Shown: piece by piece, positions 1-8,827 of the stretch
Position numbering within the stretch: the first letter of the stretch is position 1
How the letters are laid out: each line of letters begins with the position of its first letter
Origin: Rhodococcus sp. CH91
GTDB taxonomy: Bacteria; Actinomycetota; Actinomycetes; Mycobacteriales; Mycobacteriaceae
Assembly (NCBI RefSeq): GCF_022554085.1
Contig: NZ_JAKFYR010000014.1
Location: 37,294-101,293, forward strand
Reading direction: 5' to 3'
Length of the DNA stretch: 64,000 bases
Program-made: the position numbers and the translations under genes
The notes under the pieces: generated by a model
Database searches by the model: none
The model's input: only the letters and a program-made list of their open reading frames with translations
Told to the model about the DNA's origin: nothing

Positions 1-2007
1 TCGGCCCGCGTGATCGCCGCGGCCGGCACCGCGGAAGCCAGCAAGAGCTGGCTCGAATCCATCGGGATGTACATCCGGAGTCAGATCGCCGGGGGAGCCT
101 CGCCCGAAGGACGCGCGCTGGCACGTGCCTTCCACGAGGCAGACTTCGACGCCATCAACACCGCCCTGGACGCGTGGGACCGGGCAGTCGGGGAGCAGCG
201 CGAGGAACTCGACCTCGTCGCCCTGCACGCACGTCTGACCACCGCGGCACCCGGCCTCGCCCAGGCCATCGCGGAAAACCCGTTGAGCCTGGCATGGCCC
301 GTCCGTCTCGCGGACATCGAGGAAGCGTGGGCCTGGCGCCGCGCAGACGACTGGGTGCGGCGCTTCCACGAACGCAGTGACGACGGGCAGTTCGAACGCG
401 ACCTCGACGCGGTCGAGAAGGACATCACGCGCCTCACGACGCTGCTCGTCGAGGAGAAGGCGTGGAGCGCGTGCCTCGAACGCACGACCGCCGAGCAGGT
501 CCAGGCGCTCCATTCCTACCGCGATCATGTCGCGAGCATCGGTAAGGGCACCGGGCGGTACGCGGAGCGCTACCGGGCGGCCGCCCGCGAGGCCATGCAG
601 GTCGCGCAGGGGGCGGTGCCGGCCTGGGTGATGCCCCTACAGCAGGTGCTGTCGTCGATACCGCCCGAACCGAATTCGTTCGACGTCGTCATCGTCGACG
701 AGGCGAGCCAGGTCGACATCAGCAGTCTGTTCCTGCTGTGGCTGGCGCCGCGCGTGATCGTCGTCGGCGACGACAAGCAGTGTGCACCGAGTGCGGTGTC
801 GCTGGGCGCGCTCGACGGTGTCTTCAGCCGCCTCGATTCGTATCTGCCCGACATTCCGAACTACCTGCGCGACAGTTTCACTCCGCGGTCGAGCCTGTTC
901 TCGTTGCTGCGATCGAGATTCGGGAGCATCATCCGGCTGCGGGAACACTTCCGGTCGATGCCGGAGATCATTGCGTGGTCCAGCGACCACTTCTACGCAG
1001 ACGACCCGCTGGTTCCCATGCGGCAGTACGGATCCGACCGCCTGCCACCCCTGCGCACCACTCTCGTCGAGGACGGCGCCGTCACCGGCCAGAACGCGAC
1101 GTTGACGAACCACGCCGAGGCCCACGCCCTCGTCGACACTCTCGTGAAGTGCGTCCAGGATCCTGCCTACGAGGGCAAGACCTTCGGCGTGGTCGTCCTG
1201 CAAGGCCAGTCGCAGGTGGACGTCATCCAGAACGCACTGCTCGACCGCCTCACCCCGGATCAGTGGGAGCAGCGCAGGCTCCGCGTCGGCACACCCCCGG
1301 ATTTCCAGGGTGACGAGCGGAACGTGGTGTTCCTGTCGATGGTCGTCGCGCCAGGGCAGAACATCGCCGCCATGACGCGAACCGAGTATCAGCGACGGTT
1401 CAACGTGGCGGCCTCGCGTGCTCAGGACCAGCTGTGGCTGTTCCATTCGAGGACCGTCGACACGCTGCGACGAACCGACCTGCGGTATTCGCTGCTCACC
1501 CATATGCAGTCGACATCTCCGAATCCCGCCGAGCCGATGCCCGAAGGCGTGACACGCGACGAGCGGCACGAAGCGTTCGACAATCTCTTCCAGCAGGGAG
1601 TCTTCCTCGACATCGTCGCCCGCGGATACCACGTGAACCCGCGCGTCGAGGTGAACGGCCACTTCATCGACCTGGTGGTGACCGGTGCGGCAGGAAAACT
1701 GGCTGTCGAATGCGACGACGAACGCTGGCACACCGATCCGGACCGTCAGCGCGCCGACCTCGAGCGCGAACGCGAGCTGCACCGGAGCGGATGGAAGTTC
1801 TGGCGAGTCCGGGAATCGGAGTACTACCTCGACCCGGCTGCGGCGCTGGCCGGGCTGTGGGACGAGCTGGAACGGCGGGGGATCACGGCAGACCGTATGG
1901 CTGCGCCTGTGCTCGAATCGGGCGGGTCGTCGATCGAATACCGGAGGAATGGCAGCCCGGACGAGCGTGCCGTCGAGTCCGGGGGACAGGCCGCGATACT
2001 CCCCTGA
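1..2007 (+). CDS. C-terminal part of a superfamily-1 helicase with a fused PD-(D/E)XK-type nuclease domain (5' end outside window)
   Basis: The reading frame is open from base 1, so this is the 3' part of a longer gene. A GTG at 10 is only an internal codon. Visible are a long helical linker, motif II VIVDEASQ (about residue 230), GDDKQ just after it, LREHFRS, and motif VI NVAASRAQDQLW (about 470). This is the Upf1/AAA_12-type half of the helicase core. The last ~130 residues carry HFIDLVV followed by LAVECDDERWH, which matches the Vsr/DUF559-like nuclease domain often fused to these helicases. Walker A must lie left of the window. A helicase N-terminal half of the same family occurs at 12517-14310. 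A role in DNA processing or defence is inferred from the family and from the neighbouring Ter locus. Confidence 0.88.
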   Translation, partial: SARVIAAAGTAEASKSWLESIGMYIRSQIAGGASPEGRALARAFHEADFDAINTALDAWDRAVGEQREELDLVALHARLTTAAPGLAQAIAENPLSLAWPVRLADIEEAWAWRRADDWVRRFHERSDDGQFERDLDAVEKDITRLTTLLVEEKAWSACLERTTAEQVQALHSYRDHVASIGKGTGRYAERYRAAAREAMQVAQGAVPAWVMPLQQVLSSIPPEPNSFDVVIVDEASQVDISSLFLLWLAPRVIVVGDDKQCAPSAVSLGALDGVFSRLDSYLPDIPNYLRDSFTPRSSLFSLLRSRFGSIIRLREHFRSMPEIIAWSSDHFYADDPLVPMRQYGSDRLPPLRTTLVEDGAVTGQNATLTNHAEAHALVDTLVKCVQDPAYEGKTFGVVVLQGQSQVDVIQNALLDRLTPDQWEQRRLRVGTPPDFQGDERNVVFLSMVVAPGQNIAAMTRTEYQRRFNVAASRAQDQLWLFHSRTVDTLRRTDLRYSLLTHMQSTSPNPAEPMPEGVTRDERHEAFDNLFQQGVFLDIVARGYHVNPRVEVNGHFIDLVVTGAAGKLAVECDDERWHTDPDRQRADLERERELHRSGWKFWRVRESEYYLDPAAALAGLWDELERRGITADRMAAPVLESGGSSIEYRRNGSPDERAVESGGQAAILP

Positions 2008-2028
2008 GAACGTTACAGTGCCTCTTGT

Positions 2029-2053
2029 CACACTGCTCGGCAAGCGCAGTGTG
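2029..2053 (+). terminator. Hairpin after the helicase gene
   Basis: Perfect 8-bp arms CACACTGC and GCAGTGTG with a 9-nt loop lie 22 bp after the helicase stop. There is no T-run, as is common for actinobacterial terminators. Confidence 0.5.
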
Positions 2054-2122
2054 GGCGTAAGTGATATTTATTGATGCGCAATAACTCTCGTTACGTCGAA
2101 TCCGCCACGGCAGGAGAAACAC

Positions 2123-2215
2123 ATGGAGACCCTCGCGTCCCTCATCGAGCTCGCGAAGCTGCTCGGCCCGTTCATGGAGCTCATCGGCAGCGTCGGCAGC
2201 CTGAGCGCTCAGTAA
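2123..2215 (+). CDS. Small amphipathic peptide, 30 residues
   Basis: An ATG preceded by GGAGAAACAC (good Shine-Dalgarno spacing) opens a 30-codon frame ending in TAA. It is followed within 20 bp by a strong terminator, so it looks like a complete tiny transcription unit. The peptide begins METLASLIELAKLLGPF and continues with a Gly/Ser-rich hydrophobic tail. Leu/Ile/Val residues recur every 3-4 positions, as in an amphipathic helix, with one Lys and three Glu. Size and character recall the short PorA/PorH helical porins of corynebacteria or membrane-active toxin-like peptides, but I cannot assign it to any family. It lies between the helicase and the Ter operon. Confidence 0.55.
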   Translation: METLASLIELAKLLGPFMELIGSVGSLSAQ

Positions 2216-2232
2216 TCACCGCGCAGCGAATG

Positions 2233-2260
2233 ATCCCCGAAGGCAATGCCTTACGGGGAT
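2233..2260 (+). terminator. Rho-independent-type terminator of the small peptide gene
   Basis: Arms ATCCCCGAAGGC and GCCTTACGGGGAT pair with one bulged base around a 3-nt loop. The sequence just after is T/A-rich (TATTCGTATTT). Confidence 0.7.
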
Positions 2261-2736
2261 TATTCGTATTTGCGGAACATCCACGAACTTTATCACCTCG
2301 GAATTCTCGACAGGACTGGCGTCATCGCCCGTCTGATCGCCCCGGGTGATGTGTGACCGACAAGATCGAATTTGTCGGCCGATGCGCTCCCTGTGAATTC
2401 GAGTTCGTCGCTAGCCGCCAAACCAATTGCAGTCGCCTTGCCGACTCGAAGATGTATCGCTCGTCCATCGAGCCCATCACAGTCTCCCTGACAATCGGCG
2501 ACGAGCACATCGATTCGATGATCGATATGGCTACGGCACCGATCGATCGCCGGGGTACCACCTCCCGAGGAGGAGGGGCGCGCAACACCTTGTTGGGGCG
2601 GGGCCGCCAACGTTCTGAGCATGGTGGCGCGCGGCGGAAGTGCCACCGATGTTGTCCGTAACTCTAATGGGCCATCGGCCGATACGTCTGTGTGCCCGTC
2701 TCGGACGGGCGTGTTCTCGTAACAAGGAGGCAAGTG
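2261..2736. other. Intergenic leader of the Ter operon
   Basis: About 475 bp lack a convincing gene; short frames on both strands have poor composition and no ribosome site. It probably holds the promoter of the VWA-phosphatase-kinase operon. The only clear structure is the hairpin at 2694-2710. Confidence 0.5.
2694..2710 (+). promoter_or_regulatory. 5'-UTR hairpin before the VWA gene
   Basis: Perfect 7-bp arms GCCCGTC and GACGGGC with a TCG loop end 14 bp before the AAGGAGG ribosome site at 2724. This could be an attenuator or an mRNA-stabilising hairpin. Confidence 0.4.
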
Positions 2737-3462
2737 GTGTCGAACATGAACGTGCAGGTCGAACAGGCTGCTCTGGCGCCGTTCTACCTGGTGTTCGACG
2801 TGTCGTACTCGATGGCGGACGAGATGCCGGCTCTCAATCAAGCTCTTCGAGATCTGAAGAACGAGATGCTGAAAAGCCCGATCCTGGCCGACATCGCCCG
2901 TGTCTCCCTGATCAGCTTCAGCACCGACGCGCGTGTGGTCATTCCGATGATGGATCTCGCTCAGGACGAGCGGATCGGACGCGGTGACCTGTTGGAGGAG
3001 GAAGGCGCGACGTCCTATGCGGAAGCTTTCCAGACTCTGAAGGACCAAATCCAACGAGATCTTCCGTTGCTCAAGGCGGAGTCCGGTGGCGCCGTCTATC
3101 GGCCCATGGTGTTCTTCGTGACGGACGGTCACCCGACCGACGATGACCACGAATGGCGCCGGGCCTTTCAGGATCTGACGACGGCCAAGCCGTTTCCGAA
3201 CATCATTCCCTTCGGCTTCGGTGATGCGAACGGTGAGATCCTGAAGGAGATCACGTTCCCCAAGAAGCGCGGAGAGAGCTACTACTTCATCGCCCGTCAG
3301 GGATTGGGACGCGCCGAAGCCATGGCTGCGATCGCCAAGATCGTCGTTCAGTCCGTTGTGAGTTCGACCCAGTCGGCGGCAGACGGAATGCCGCGCGTGA
3401 GCTTGGAAAAGGCCGGGACAGAGCATGTTCTCCAGCAGGCCCCCGCTTGGGACATGGTGTGA
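2737..3462 (+). CDS. VWA-domain protein (TerY-like)
   Basis: A 241-residue von Willebrand factor A domain. The metal site (MIDAS) is intact: DVSYSM near the N-terminus, a downstream GATS threonine and FVTDGHPTDD. In TerY-P systems this protein forms a triad with a PP2C phosphatase and a kinase, and both are present downstream (3459 and 7282). The GTG at 2737 is chosen because AAGGAGG at 2724-2730 sits 6 bp before it; GTG 2734 and ATG 2746 are alternatives. The stop overlaps the phosphatase start, indicating translational coupling. Likely cytosolic, acting as a metal-dependent protein-interaction module. Confidence 0.88.
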   Translation: MSNMNVQVEQAALAPFYLVFDVSYSMADEMPALNQALRDLKNEMLKSPILADIARVSLISFSTDARVVIPMMDLAQDERIGRGDLLEEEGATSYAEAFQTLKDQIQRDLPLLKAESGGAVYRPMVFFVTDGHPTDDDHEWRRAFQDLTTAKPFPNIIPFGFGDANGEILKEITFPKKRGESYYFIARQGLGRAEAMAAIAKIVVQSVVSSTQSAADGMPRVSLEKAGTEHVLQQAPAWDMV

Positions 3463-4394
3463 GCAACGTTGTGCGAGGGAACTCGCATGAGCACGGGACG
3501 ATCGATCTCGAGCATCCTGAGCCGTACACGGTAGGTGACCCGGGGCGCGCATACTCCGAGATCGGAGGCGGGGTGCCGTTTCGCTCGGTGATGCCGCCGG
3601 ATTCGATGTGCGACGCGTTCGATTGCTTCGGATGGTCGCTCAGGGCGGCGTCGGTACGCGGACTCATGCATCGCAGTGACGGATCGCCTCGTCAAGATGC
3701 GTACGCGGTGCGGTACTCGCCGGATACCGATCGCTTCGCCGTCGCCGTATGTGACGGCGTCGGTAGTGCTCCGCAGTCTCACGTCGCCGCGGACGCAGCC
3801 GCGAATTGCCTGGTCGATCGCGCAATGGATGGTGCGATAGCGAGCGACGACGAGTGGTGGACCGAGACGTTCCAGGTTGCGTCCGAGGCTGTCACGGTCG
3901 CTGCCGAGAAACTAGGGGTGTCGGATGCGTCGGCACCCAGAGTTCGTGGCGTCATGGCAACGACAGCGATCCTGATCGTCGTGGACGAGGTGTCGGTTTC
4001 CCGCTCGTGGACGGTGCGCTACGCGGGCATCGGCGACAGCTCCTTGTGGCTGACGGACGTATCCACGGACGACGAGACGGCATGGATTCCCGTCCTCGGA
4101 GGCAAGGCCGCTGCAGAAGACGTTGCCACCAACCGAACGTCGGCTCTGCCGCTGCGCGACAGTACACCCGTGCGACCGGGGCAGTTCACTCTGCTCGGGG
4201 GACAGCTGCTTCTCGCATGCACGGATGGTGTCGGTGACGCGTTCGGAGCGGGAGACGGCGAGGTCGCCCGGGCGCTGAAGCAGTCATGGATGAAGCCGCC
4301 GACCGCATTGAACTTCGCAGCTCAGGTGTCCTTCGGAAGGAGGAGACTTCTTGATGACCGAACCGGCGTCGCACTCTGGGCCCCCACAGGTTAG
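3459..4394 (+). CDS. PP2C-type protein phosphatase of the TerY-P triad
   Basis: About 311 residues with a degenerate PP2C fold: a RQDAYAVR segment, VCDGVGSA (metal-binding Asp-Gly), GIGDSSLWL and CTDGVGDAF. This matches the PP2C partner of TerY/VWA proteins and presumably dephosphorylates targets of the kinase at 7282. GTG 3459 overlaps the VWA stop as GTGA and is preferred; ATG 3447 in the same frame is possible. The 3' end overlaps the next gene by 41 bp, so the operon is tightly packed. Confidence 0.82.
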   Translation: MSNVVRGNSHEHGTIDLEHPEPYTVGDPGRAYSEIGGGVPFRSVMPPDSMCDAFDCFGWSLRAASVRGLMHRSDGSPRQDAYAVRYSPDTDRFAVAVCDGVGSAPQSHVAADAAANCLVDRAMDGAIASDDEWWTETFQVASEAVTVAAEKLGVSDASAPRVRGVMATTAILIVVDEVSVSRSWTVRYAGIGDSSLWLTDVSTDDETAWIPVLGGKAAAEDVATNRTSALPLRDSTPVRPGQFTLLGGQLLLACTDGVGDAFGAGDGEVARALKQSWMKPPTALNFAAQVSFGRRRLLDDRTGVALWAPTG

Positions 4395-5013
4395 GGAATC
4401 CGGGCTCGAGTCGCGGTTCCAGGATGCCTTCAGAGGCACCTTCTTCGACTCGGAGAAGGCATGCGTCGTCGTGGTGGCATGCATTCCGGTACTGGCCATG
4501 GGGGCGGTCGGAGGAATCCTCTGGCGTCCACTGGGGGTGATCGGATTGCTGTGGGGTGCCTATCTGTTCCGGTTCTTCCACCGTGAGGTTCGGTCGGCTG
4601 TCGCAGTGATGAAGCGCGACGTCGAACGTTCTCGTGGTGAGCGTAGCGGCCGTGTTCTGCTGGTTTGCCTACTGGCGGTGGCGATGTCGATTCCGTTGAC
4701 ACAGGTGTTCTTCGCGAACGACCTGAGGGCGATGGCGGCTCCGACCGTTGCAGCAGTGGATGCGGACACGAATGATCTGGACACAGCCATCCCGAAGGCG
4801 ATCTACGGTTCGGCTCCGAGTTCGCCTTCGTACGGTCCTTGCGAAACGATCCAACGCTTCACCACTACTTCTGTTGCATGGCCGTGCTACTCGGCTGTCG
4901 GTTATCTGCGTCTGTGGCAGATGTCGTCGACTTTCGCCATGATGGCCTGCATATCGCTCTTGGTCGTCGGATTCCCCTCCGCACTGCTATGGCATGCCAG
5001 GTCTCGACGATGA
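4354..5013 (+). CDS. Small membrane protein of the Ter operon
   Basis: 219 residues with about four hydrophobic segments: two near residues 35-70, one near 100-120 and one near 190-210. A soluble loop with two Cys lies between the last two. An AAGGAGG-like site precedes ATG 4354. I do not recognise the family. Its place between the phosphatase and the DUF4407 protein suggests a membrane component of the same system. Confidence 0.72.
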   Translation: MTEPASHSGPPQVRESGLESRFQDAFRGTFFDSEKACVVVVACIPVLAMGAVGGILWRPLGVIGLLWGAYLFRFFHREVRSAVAVMKRDVERSRGERSGRVLLVCLLAVAMSIPLTQVFFANDLRAMAAPTVAAVDADTNDLDTAIPKAIYGSAPSSPSYGPCETIQRFTTTSVAWPCYSAVGYLRLWQMSSTFAMMACISLLVVGFPSALLWHARSRR

Positions 5014-5094
5014 GTCGAAGCATGCAGTGCTCATCATCGACTCCTCGTACCTGATGGTTCGAGAAGCAATCTCGCTGTTCTGAACGGAAATCGC

Positions 5095-6627
5095 ATGAGT
5101 CCTTTCTCCCTGTTCCTCGCACGACTTGCCGGCGCGCGAATCGATGTCCTGCGGCAGCTACCGGGACAGATTCCCAAGCAAGTCGCGATGGGCGCTGTTC
5201 TGTTGACCACCGCTTTATTCGCAGCCATTTCTGCTGCGTACGCCCTCAACATCACCGGCGTTGCGAATAATTGGCTCCTTGCTCTCGTTGCGGGATTGGC
5301 GTGGGGGCTCGCGATCCTCAATCTCGACCGAATGCTTGTTCTGGGGCTTTCGCAAGAACGAAGTTGGAAGAGGTTGGTGGGATTGGCAGCACCTCGTGTG
5401 GTGCTGGCGTTCATCATCGGAGTTGTTATCTCGACTCCGCTGATGCTCAAGGTGTTCGAATCCGAAATCGAAGCTCAGCTGAACAAGAACATTCTCGCGG
5501 CGCAGGAACAACTTCGATCCGACCTGAACAATTCCACCGCTTCTGCCGACCTTACGGCGGCAGAAGCGGAGTTGGCAGAGCTGCGTGCCCTGATCAATGC
5601 CGGTCCCTCGGCGGACCCGGCAGCCAATCCGAAGATTCAATCCGTGCAGACCGAAATCGACGCACTGAACGAACAGGCGGTCGAGCAGAAAGCCGATTAC
5701 GACCGCCTCCAGGGTCAGGCCATCGCTGAGGAAGAAGGTAGCGGTGGCACCGGCATAGCCGGCTGTGCCGCAATGTGTGTGGAGAAGAAGCGTCTTGCGA
5801 ACGAAGCCAAAGCTCGCTGGGAGGAGACGCTCCGAGAGATCCAGACCAAGGAGGACGACAAGGCGCGAGTGGCGACCGAACTCGAGGGCACTCTCCTGGA
5901 GGAGAGCGAGCGCCGGATCGCAGACGCCGAGGTCGAGCTTCCCATCGTCGAGCAGACCGTAGCGCAGCTTCGGGAGCAAATCTCGTCGGCCCAGGACACC
6001 GGTTACCAGCTCGAGCAAGCGAACCAGGGCATCATCGCTCGCCTCAAGGCCTTGAACGACCTTTCGGATGGGGACGGAACGGCGGCGGCGGCCCACCGAG
6101 CAGTCACTCTTCTGTTCATGTGTATCGAACTGCTTCCGGTGATCTTCAAGGTTCTTACGAATCTAGGAAGGCCGACCGCTTACGACGAGGTACTCACTAA
6201 GACAGAGGACGTCGAAGTGTCGGCAGCGACGGCCGATATCGACGCCAAGCGTGAGCGGGACAAGCTCCGTACGGACGCTCAGATGGAGGCCGAGAAGGAC
6301 CGCATCGACAAGCAGCAAGCAGCGGTGCTGAAGATCAACGACGCGGTGGTCGCCCACCAGGTCGACGTGATCGACGCTGCGCTCGAGCGTTGGACCGACC
6401 ACGCGAAGGCAACTGCGTCGGAGAAGTTGAACAGCTGGGCCGCGACACTCGGTGGGACCGGAACCATGAGGATGCCGCCGAGCGGTACGCCTCCGCGTCC
6501 GACTGCCGCGTCGGTCTCCCTCGACAAGAGCGGCGCGGGAAACGGTGAGTATGGACGGCCTGTACCGCGAGGCGGCACTGCTGCCAGAACATTGGTGGAC
6601 CCGCTGCCCGATCCGAGCAGGATCTGA
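5095..6627 (+). CDS. DUF4407 membrane and coiled-coil protein
   Basis: 510 residues. The N-terminal third has two or three membrane segments (about 28-52, 60-80 and 100-120) and the LNLDRMLV signature seen in DUF4407 proteins. A long charged Ala/Glu-rich coiled coil follows (about 125-325), with a CAAMC pair inside it, then another hydrophobic segment (about 340-360), a second charged helix and a Pro/Thr-rich tail. It is probably a membrane anchor or signalling scaffold for the VWA/kinase module. Molecular function is unknown. Confidence 0.8.
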   Translation: MSPFSLFLARLAGARIDVLRQLPGQIPKQVAMGAVLLTTALFAAISAAYALNITGVANNWLLALVAGLAWGLAILNLDRMLVLGLSQERSWKRLVGLAAPRVVLAFIIGVVISTPLMLKVFESEIEAQLNKNILAAQEQLRSDLNNSTASADLTAAEAELAELRALINAGPSADPAANPKIQSVQTEIDALNEQAVEQKADYDRLQGQAIAEEEGSGGTGIAGCAAMCVEKKRLANEAKARWEETLREIQTKEDDKARVATELEGTLLEESERRIADAEVELPIVEQTVAQLREQISSAQDTGYQLEQANQGIIARLKALNDLSDGDGTAAAAHRAVTLLFMCIELLPVIFKVLTNLGRPTAYDEVLTKTEDVEVSAATADIDAKRERDKLRTDAQMEAEKDRIDKQQAAVLKINDAVVAHQVDVIDAALERWTDHAKATASEKLNSWAATLGGTGTMRMPPSGTPPRPTAASVSLDKSGAGNGEYGRPVPRGGTAARTLVDPLPDPSRI

Positions 6628-6639
6628 AAGGCGTAGCAC

Positions 6640-7236
6640 GTGTCCGATCAGTCGTTCGACATCGATGTCGATCCAGTGCTGCGTACCGACCTCGTCCTAG
6701 ATCTTCCGGGTGACGATTGGAACCCTGCCGTTGTCGTCCCGGCGCTGACTGCATTGTCCGACCGCATGCCGTCCCAACCGCATCTCGACGGCGTCTTCCG
6801 TCTCGTGGTCCTGAGAGGTGGTCGACTTGTGTTCGACAGTTCCCACCAGCCACTGGAGATGGGCTCTGGCCCCGATACGATCTTGCGAGGAACGGTTCCG
6901 CACAGCGGTCGGAACGAACTGAGCGAGTCACATGCCGGAATGACCTTGGTGGTTGCGTCTGCCGGAACGATCGAGAAGGAAAGTGTCCGACGGTCTCCCT
7001 GGCCGGTTCTCCTCTGGCTTGTCGGACAGGATGCGAACGAGGTCTACTTTCGAGTTCACCGAGCGCTCGGACCTATGCGGACCGTCGCGGATCCCTCAGA
7101 CGCATCCGACCGGCTAACCCTCGTCTGTAGCCGCTTCCTGAACGAGGTCGCGACGGCAGATCAACCCGACGTGACCCGATGGATCGACGACCGTGTCAGT
7201 CCGATCACAGAGGGAATGGGCTATGCGGCCGGTTGA
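6640..7236 (+). CDS. Unknown protein in the Ter operon
   Basis: 198 residues, GTG start 13 bp after the DUF4407 stop, in the same operon as the kinase. It is acidic at the N-terminus with alternating hydrophobic strands (FRLVVLRGGRLVFDSS, GMTLVVASAG, WPVLLWLVG) that suggest a soluble mixed alpha/beta domain. No motif is recognised. Confidence 0.68.
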   Translation: MSDQSFDIDVDPVLRTDLVLDLPGDDWNPAVVVPALTALSDRMPSQPHLDGVFRLVVLRGGRLVFDSSHQPLEMGSGPDTILRGTVPHSGRNELSESHAGMTLVVASAGTIEKESVRRSPWPVLLWLVGQDANEVYFRVHRALGPMRTVADPSDASDRLTLVCSRFLNEVATADQPDVTRWIDDRVSPITEGMGYAAG

Positions 7237-7281
7237 TTCCACTGAGTCAGACGGTAGGAGGATCCGGAGGAGGGGTGTGTC

Positions 7282-8754
7282 GTGCCGATCGACAGAGCAA
7301 GTCTGACGGTTCACCAGGAACTCGGTTCGGGTGGATTCGGCACGGTCTACGAGGTAGACACTCCGAATTCCCTCTTCTCGGAAAAGACATGCGCGTTCAA
7401 GGAGTTCAAGTCCCCGGGAAACGCTGAGATCCAGAACCTGCGCGTGCTCATCGCACACAGAGCTGCGATGTCTCAGGAGGATCGCGAGGTCCTCGACCGG
7501 TTCACGACGTGGCCACGCGAGGTCGTGACGAATGGTCGTGACGTCGTCGGCTTTCTGATGCGCATCGTTCCGCAGGACTTCATGGAAGCCTCGATCGCAC
7601 AGGTCGAACGAACGACGTCGGTCATGCGAAGCATCGACTGGTTGGCAAACCCTGTACATGCCAGGAAGTCCGGAGCCTCCCTCGTCGTCGAGGCAGAGGA
7701 TATCAAGACCCGGCTGCGCTACTGCGCTTGGCTCTCCCGCGTCTTCCACCACCTGCATCGGAACGGGATGGTCTACGGTGACCTCAGCCTGACGAACGTG
7801 TTGTACAGCGACTCGCGTGACAACCCCGTCATGCTGATCGACACGGATCCCGTCCGGGTGGAGTCGAAATCTCCGTCGCTGGCACAGGCCACCTCCCCTG
7901 GGATGCGTCCGCCGGAGGCCAGGGGAGCGAACGCAGCGCGCAAGCAGGACGTCGAGACGGATCGTTTCAAGCTTGCCGTGTTGTTGTACAACGTGCTCGG
8001 TGCATCGATGCGTATCGATCCGAAGTTGTCTGCGGTTCAGGACAAGATCGACTCCACGGGCGTGCAGATGTTCGCGGCGGCTCTGGGCAGCGACCGGAAC
8101 CGACGACCTTCGGCCGAAGAGTGGTACCGGTACTTCTACGCTCGGTACACCGCGCTCATCGAGTTTCCGAAGATCGCCGGCGTGCGTGTGGAACCCGCCC
8201 ACGGACTCGCAGGCCAGTCGGTCACCGTTCGATGGCAGGTCCAGGGACAGGAAGCACTGGTGCTGCATACGCCGTGGGGCACCGTTCACGATCTGGAAGT
8301 CAGCGCCCCTGATTCGCTCCAGGTGACTCTTCAGAATTCGGGACAGTTCAGGCTCGTCGCATCGAATTCGAATGGTGTGACAGAAATGCTCAGTGACGTT
8401 GTGCACGTATTCACGCCGCCCCGGATCAAATTCGTGAATGTGCCTGCGCTGCAGGATGTCAGTCGAGTTGTAACAGGGATCGATATCGAGCCTCTGAGTC
8501 AAATGCTCGAACCCGAGCGCGATGTCGAGTGGGTCGACGACCTGCTACGCCAGGTGACGCCCCCACAGCTTCCCGAGGTGGTAGGCGACGCGTCTCTCCA
8601 AGTCCCCGATCTCGGATCGATGATGCTCTCGGCGGATGGCTTGTCGGGTGCGCTGACGGACGCGCTGAACGTGGCGGATCGAGAGGTCGGTCGGGATCCG
8701 GTGCGTAGGTCTGCGGCCCTGGACATCATTCGGTTCCTCTGGACACCACGGTGA
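7282..8754 (+). CDS. Divergent Ser/Thr protein kinase of the TerY-P triad
   Basis: 490 residues, GTG start after a GGAGGAGGGG ribosome site. The N-terminal kinase domain has a Gly-rich loop LGSGGFGTVYE (14-24), CAFKEF (ATP-binding Lys, about 40), the catalytic loop YGDLSLTNVL (about 164) and IDTDP replacing DFG. The catalytic Asp and Asn are kept although HRD reads YGD, so activity is plausible. Residues ~290-375 look like an Ig-like beta domain (VTVRWQVQG, FRLVASNSNG), followed by a low-complexity tail. With the VWA protein and PP2C it completes the triad. It is convergent with the double-TerD gene. Confidence 0.85.
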   Translation: MPIDRASLTVHQELGSGGFGTVYEVDTPNSLFSEKTCAFKEFKSPGNAEIQNLRVLIAHRAAMSQEDREVLDRFTTWPREVVTNGRDVVGFLMRIVPQDFMEASIAQVERTTSVMRSIDWLANPVHARKSGASLVVEAEDIKTRLRYCAWLSRVFHHLHRNGMVYGDLSLTNVLYSDSRDNPVMLIDTDPVRVESKSPSLAQATSPGMRPPEARGANAARKQDVETDRFKLAVLLYNVLGASMRIDPKLSAVQDKIDSTGVQMFAAALGSDRNRRPSAEEWYRYFYARYTALIEFPKIAGVRVEPAHGLAGQSVTVRWQVQGQEALVLHTPWGTVHDLEVSAPDSLQVTLQNSGQFRLVASNSNGVTEMLSDVVHVFTPPRIKFVNVPALQDVSRVVTGIDIEPLSQMLEPERDVEWVDDLLRQVTPPQLPEVVGDASLQVPDLGSMMLSADGLSGALTDALNVADREVGRDPVRRSAALDIIRFLWTPR

Positions 8755-8827
8755 GTCCCGCCGTAACCGAGAGAGTTCGGCAACAGCGGGGCCGGATGGG
8801 TCTGCGGGAGTCTCCTCTTGAGGCCTG

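Noticed and set aside
637..2043. 468-codon minus-strand frame
   Set aside because: Antisense of the helicase gene; Arg/His-rich composition without domain motifs.
2293..3552. 419-codon minus-strand frame over the VWA gene
   Set aside because: Antisense shadow; the plus strand has the MIDAS motifs and a ribosome site.
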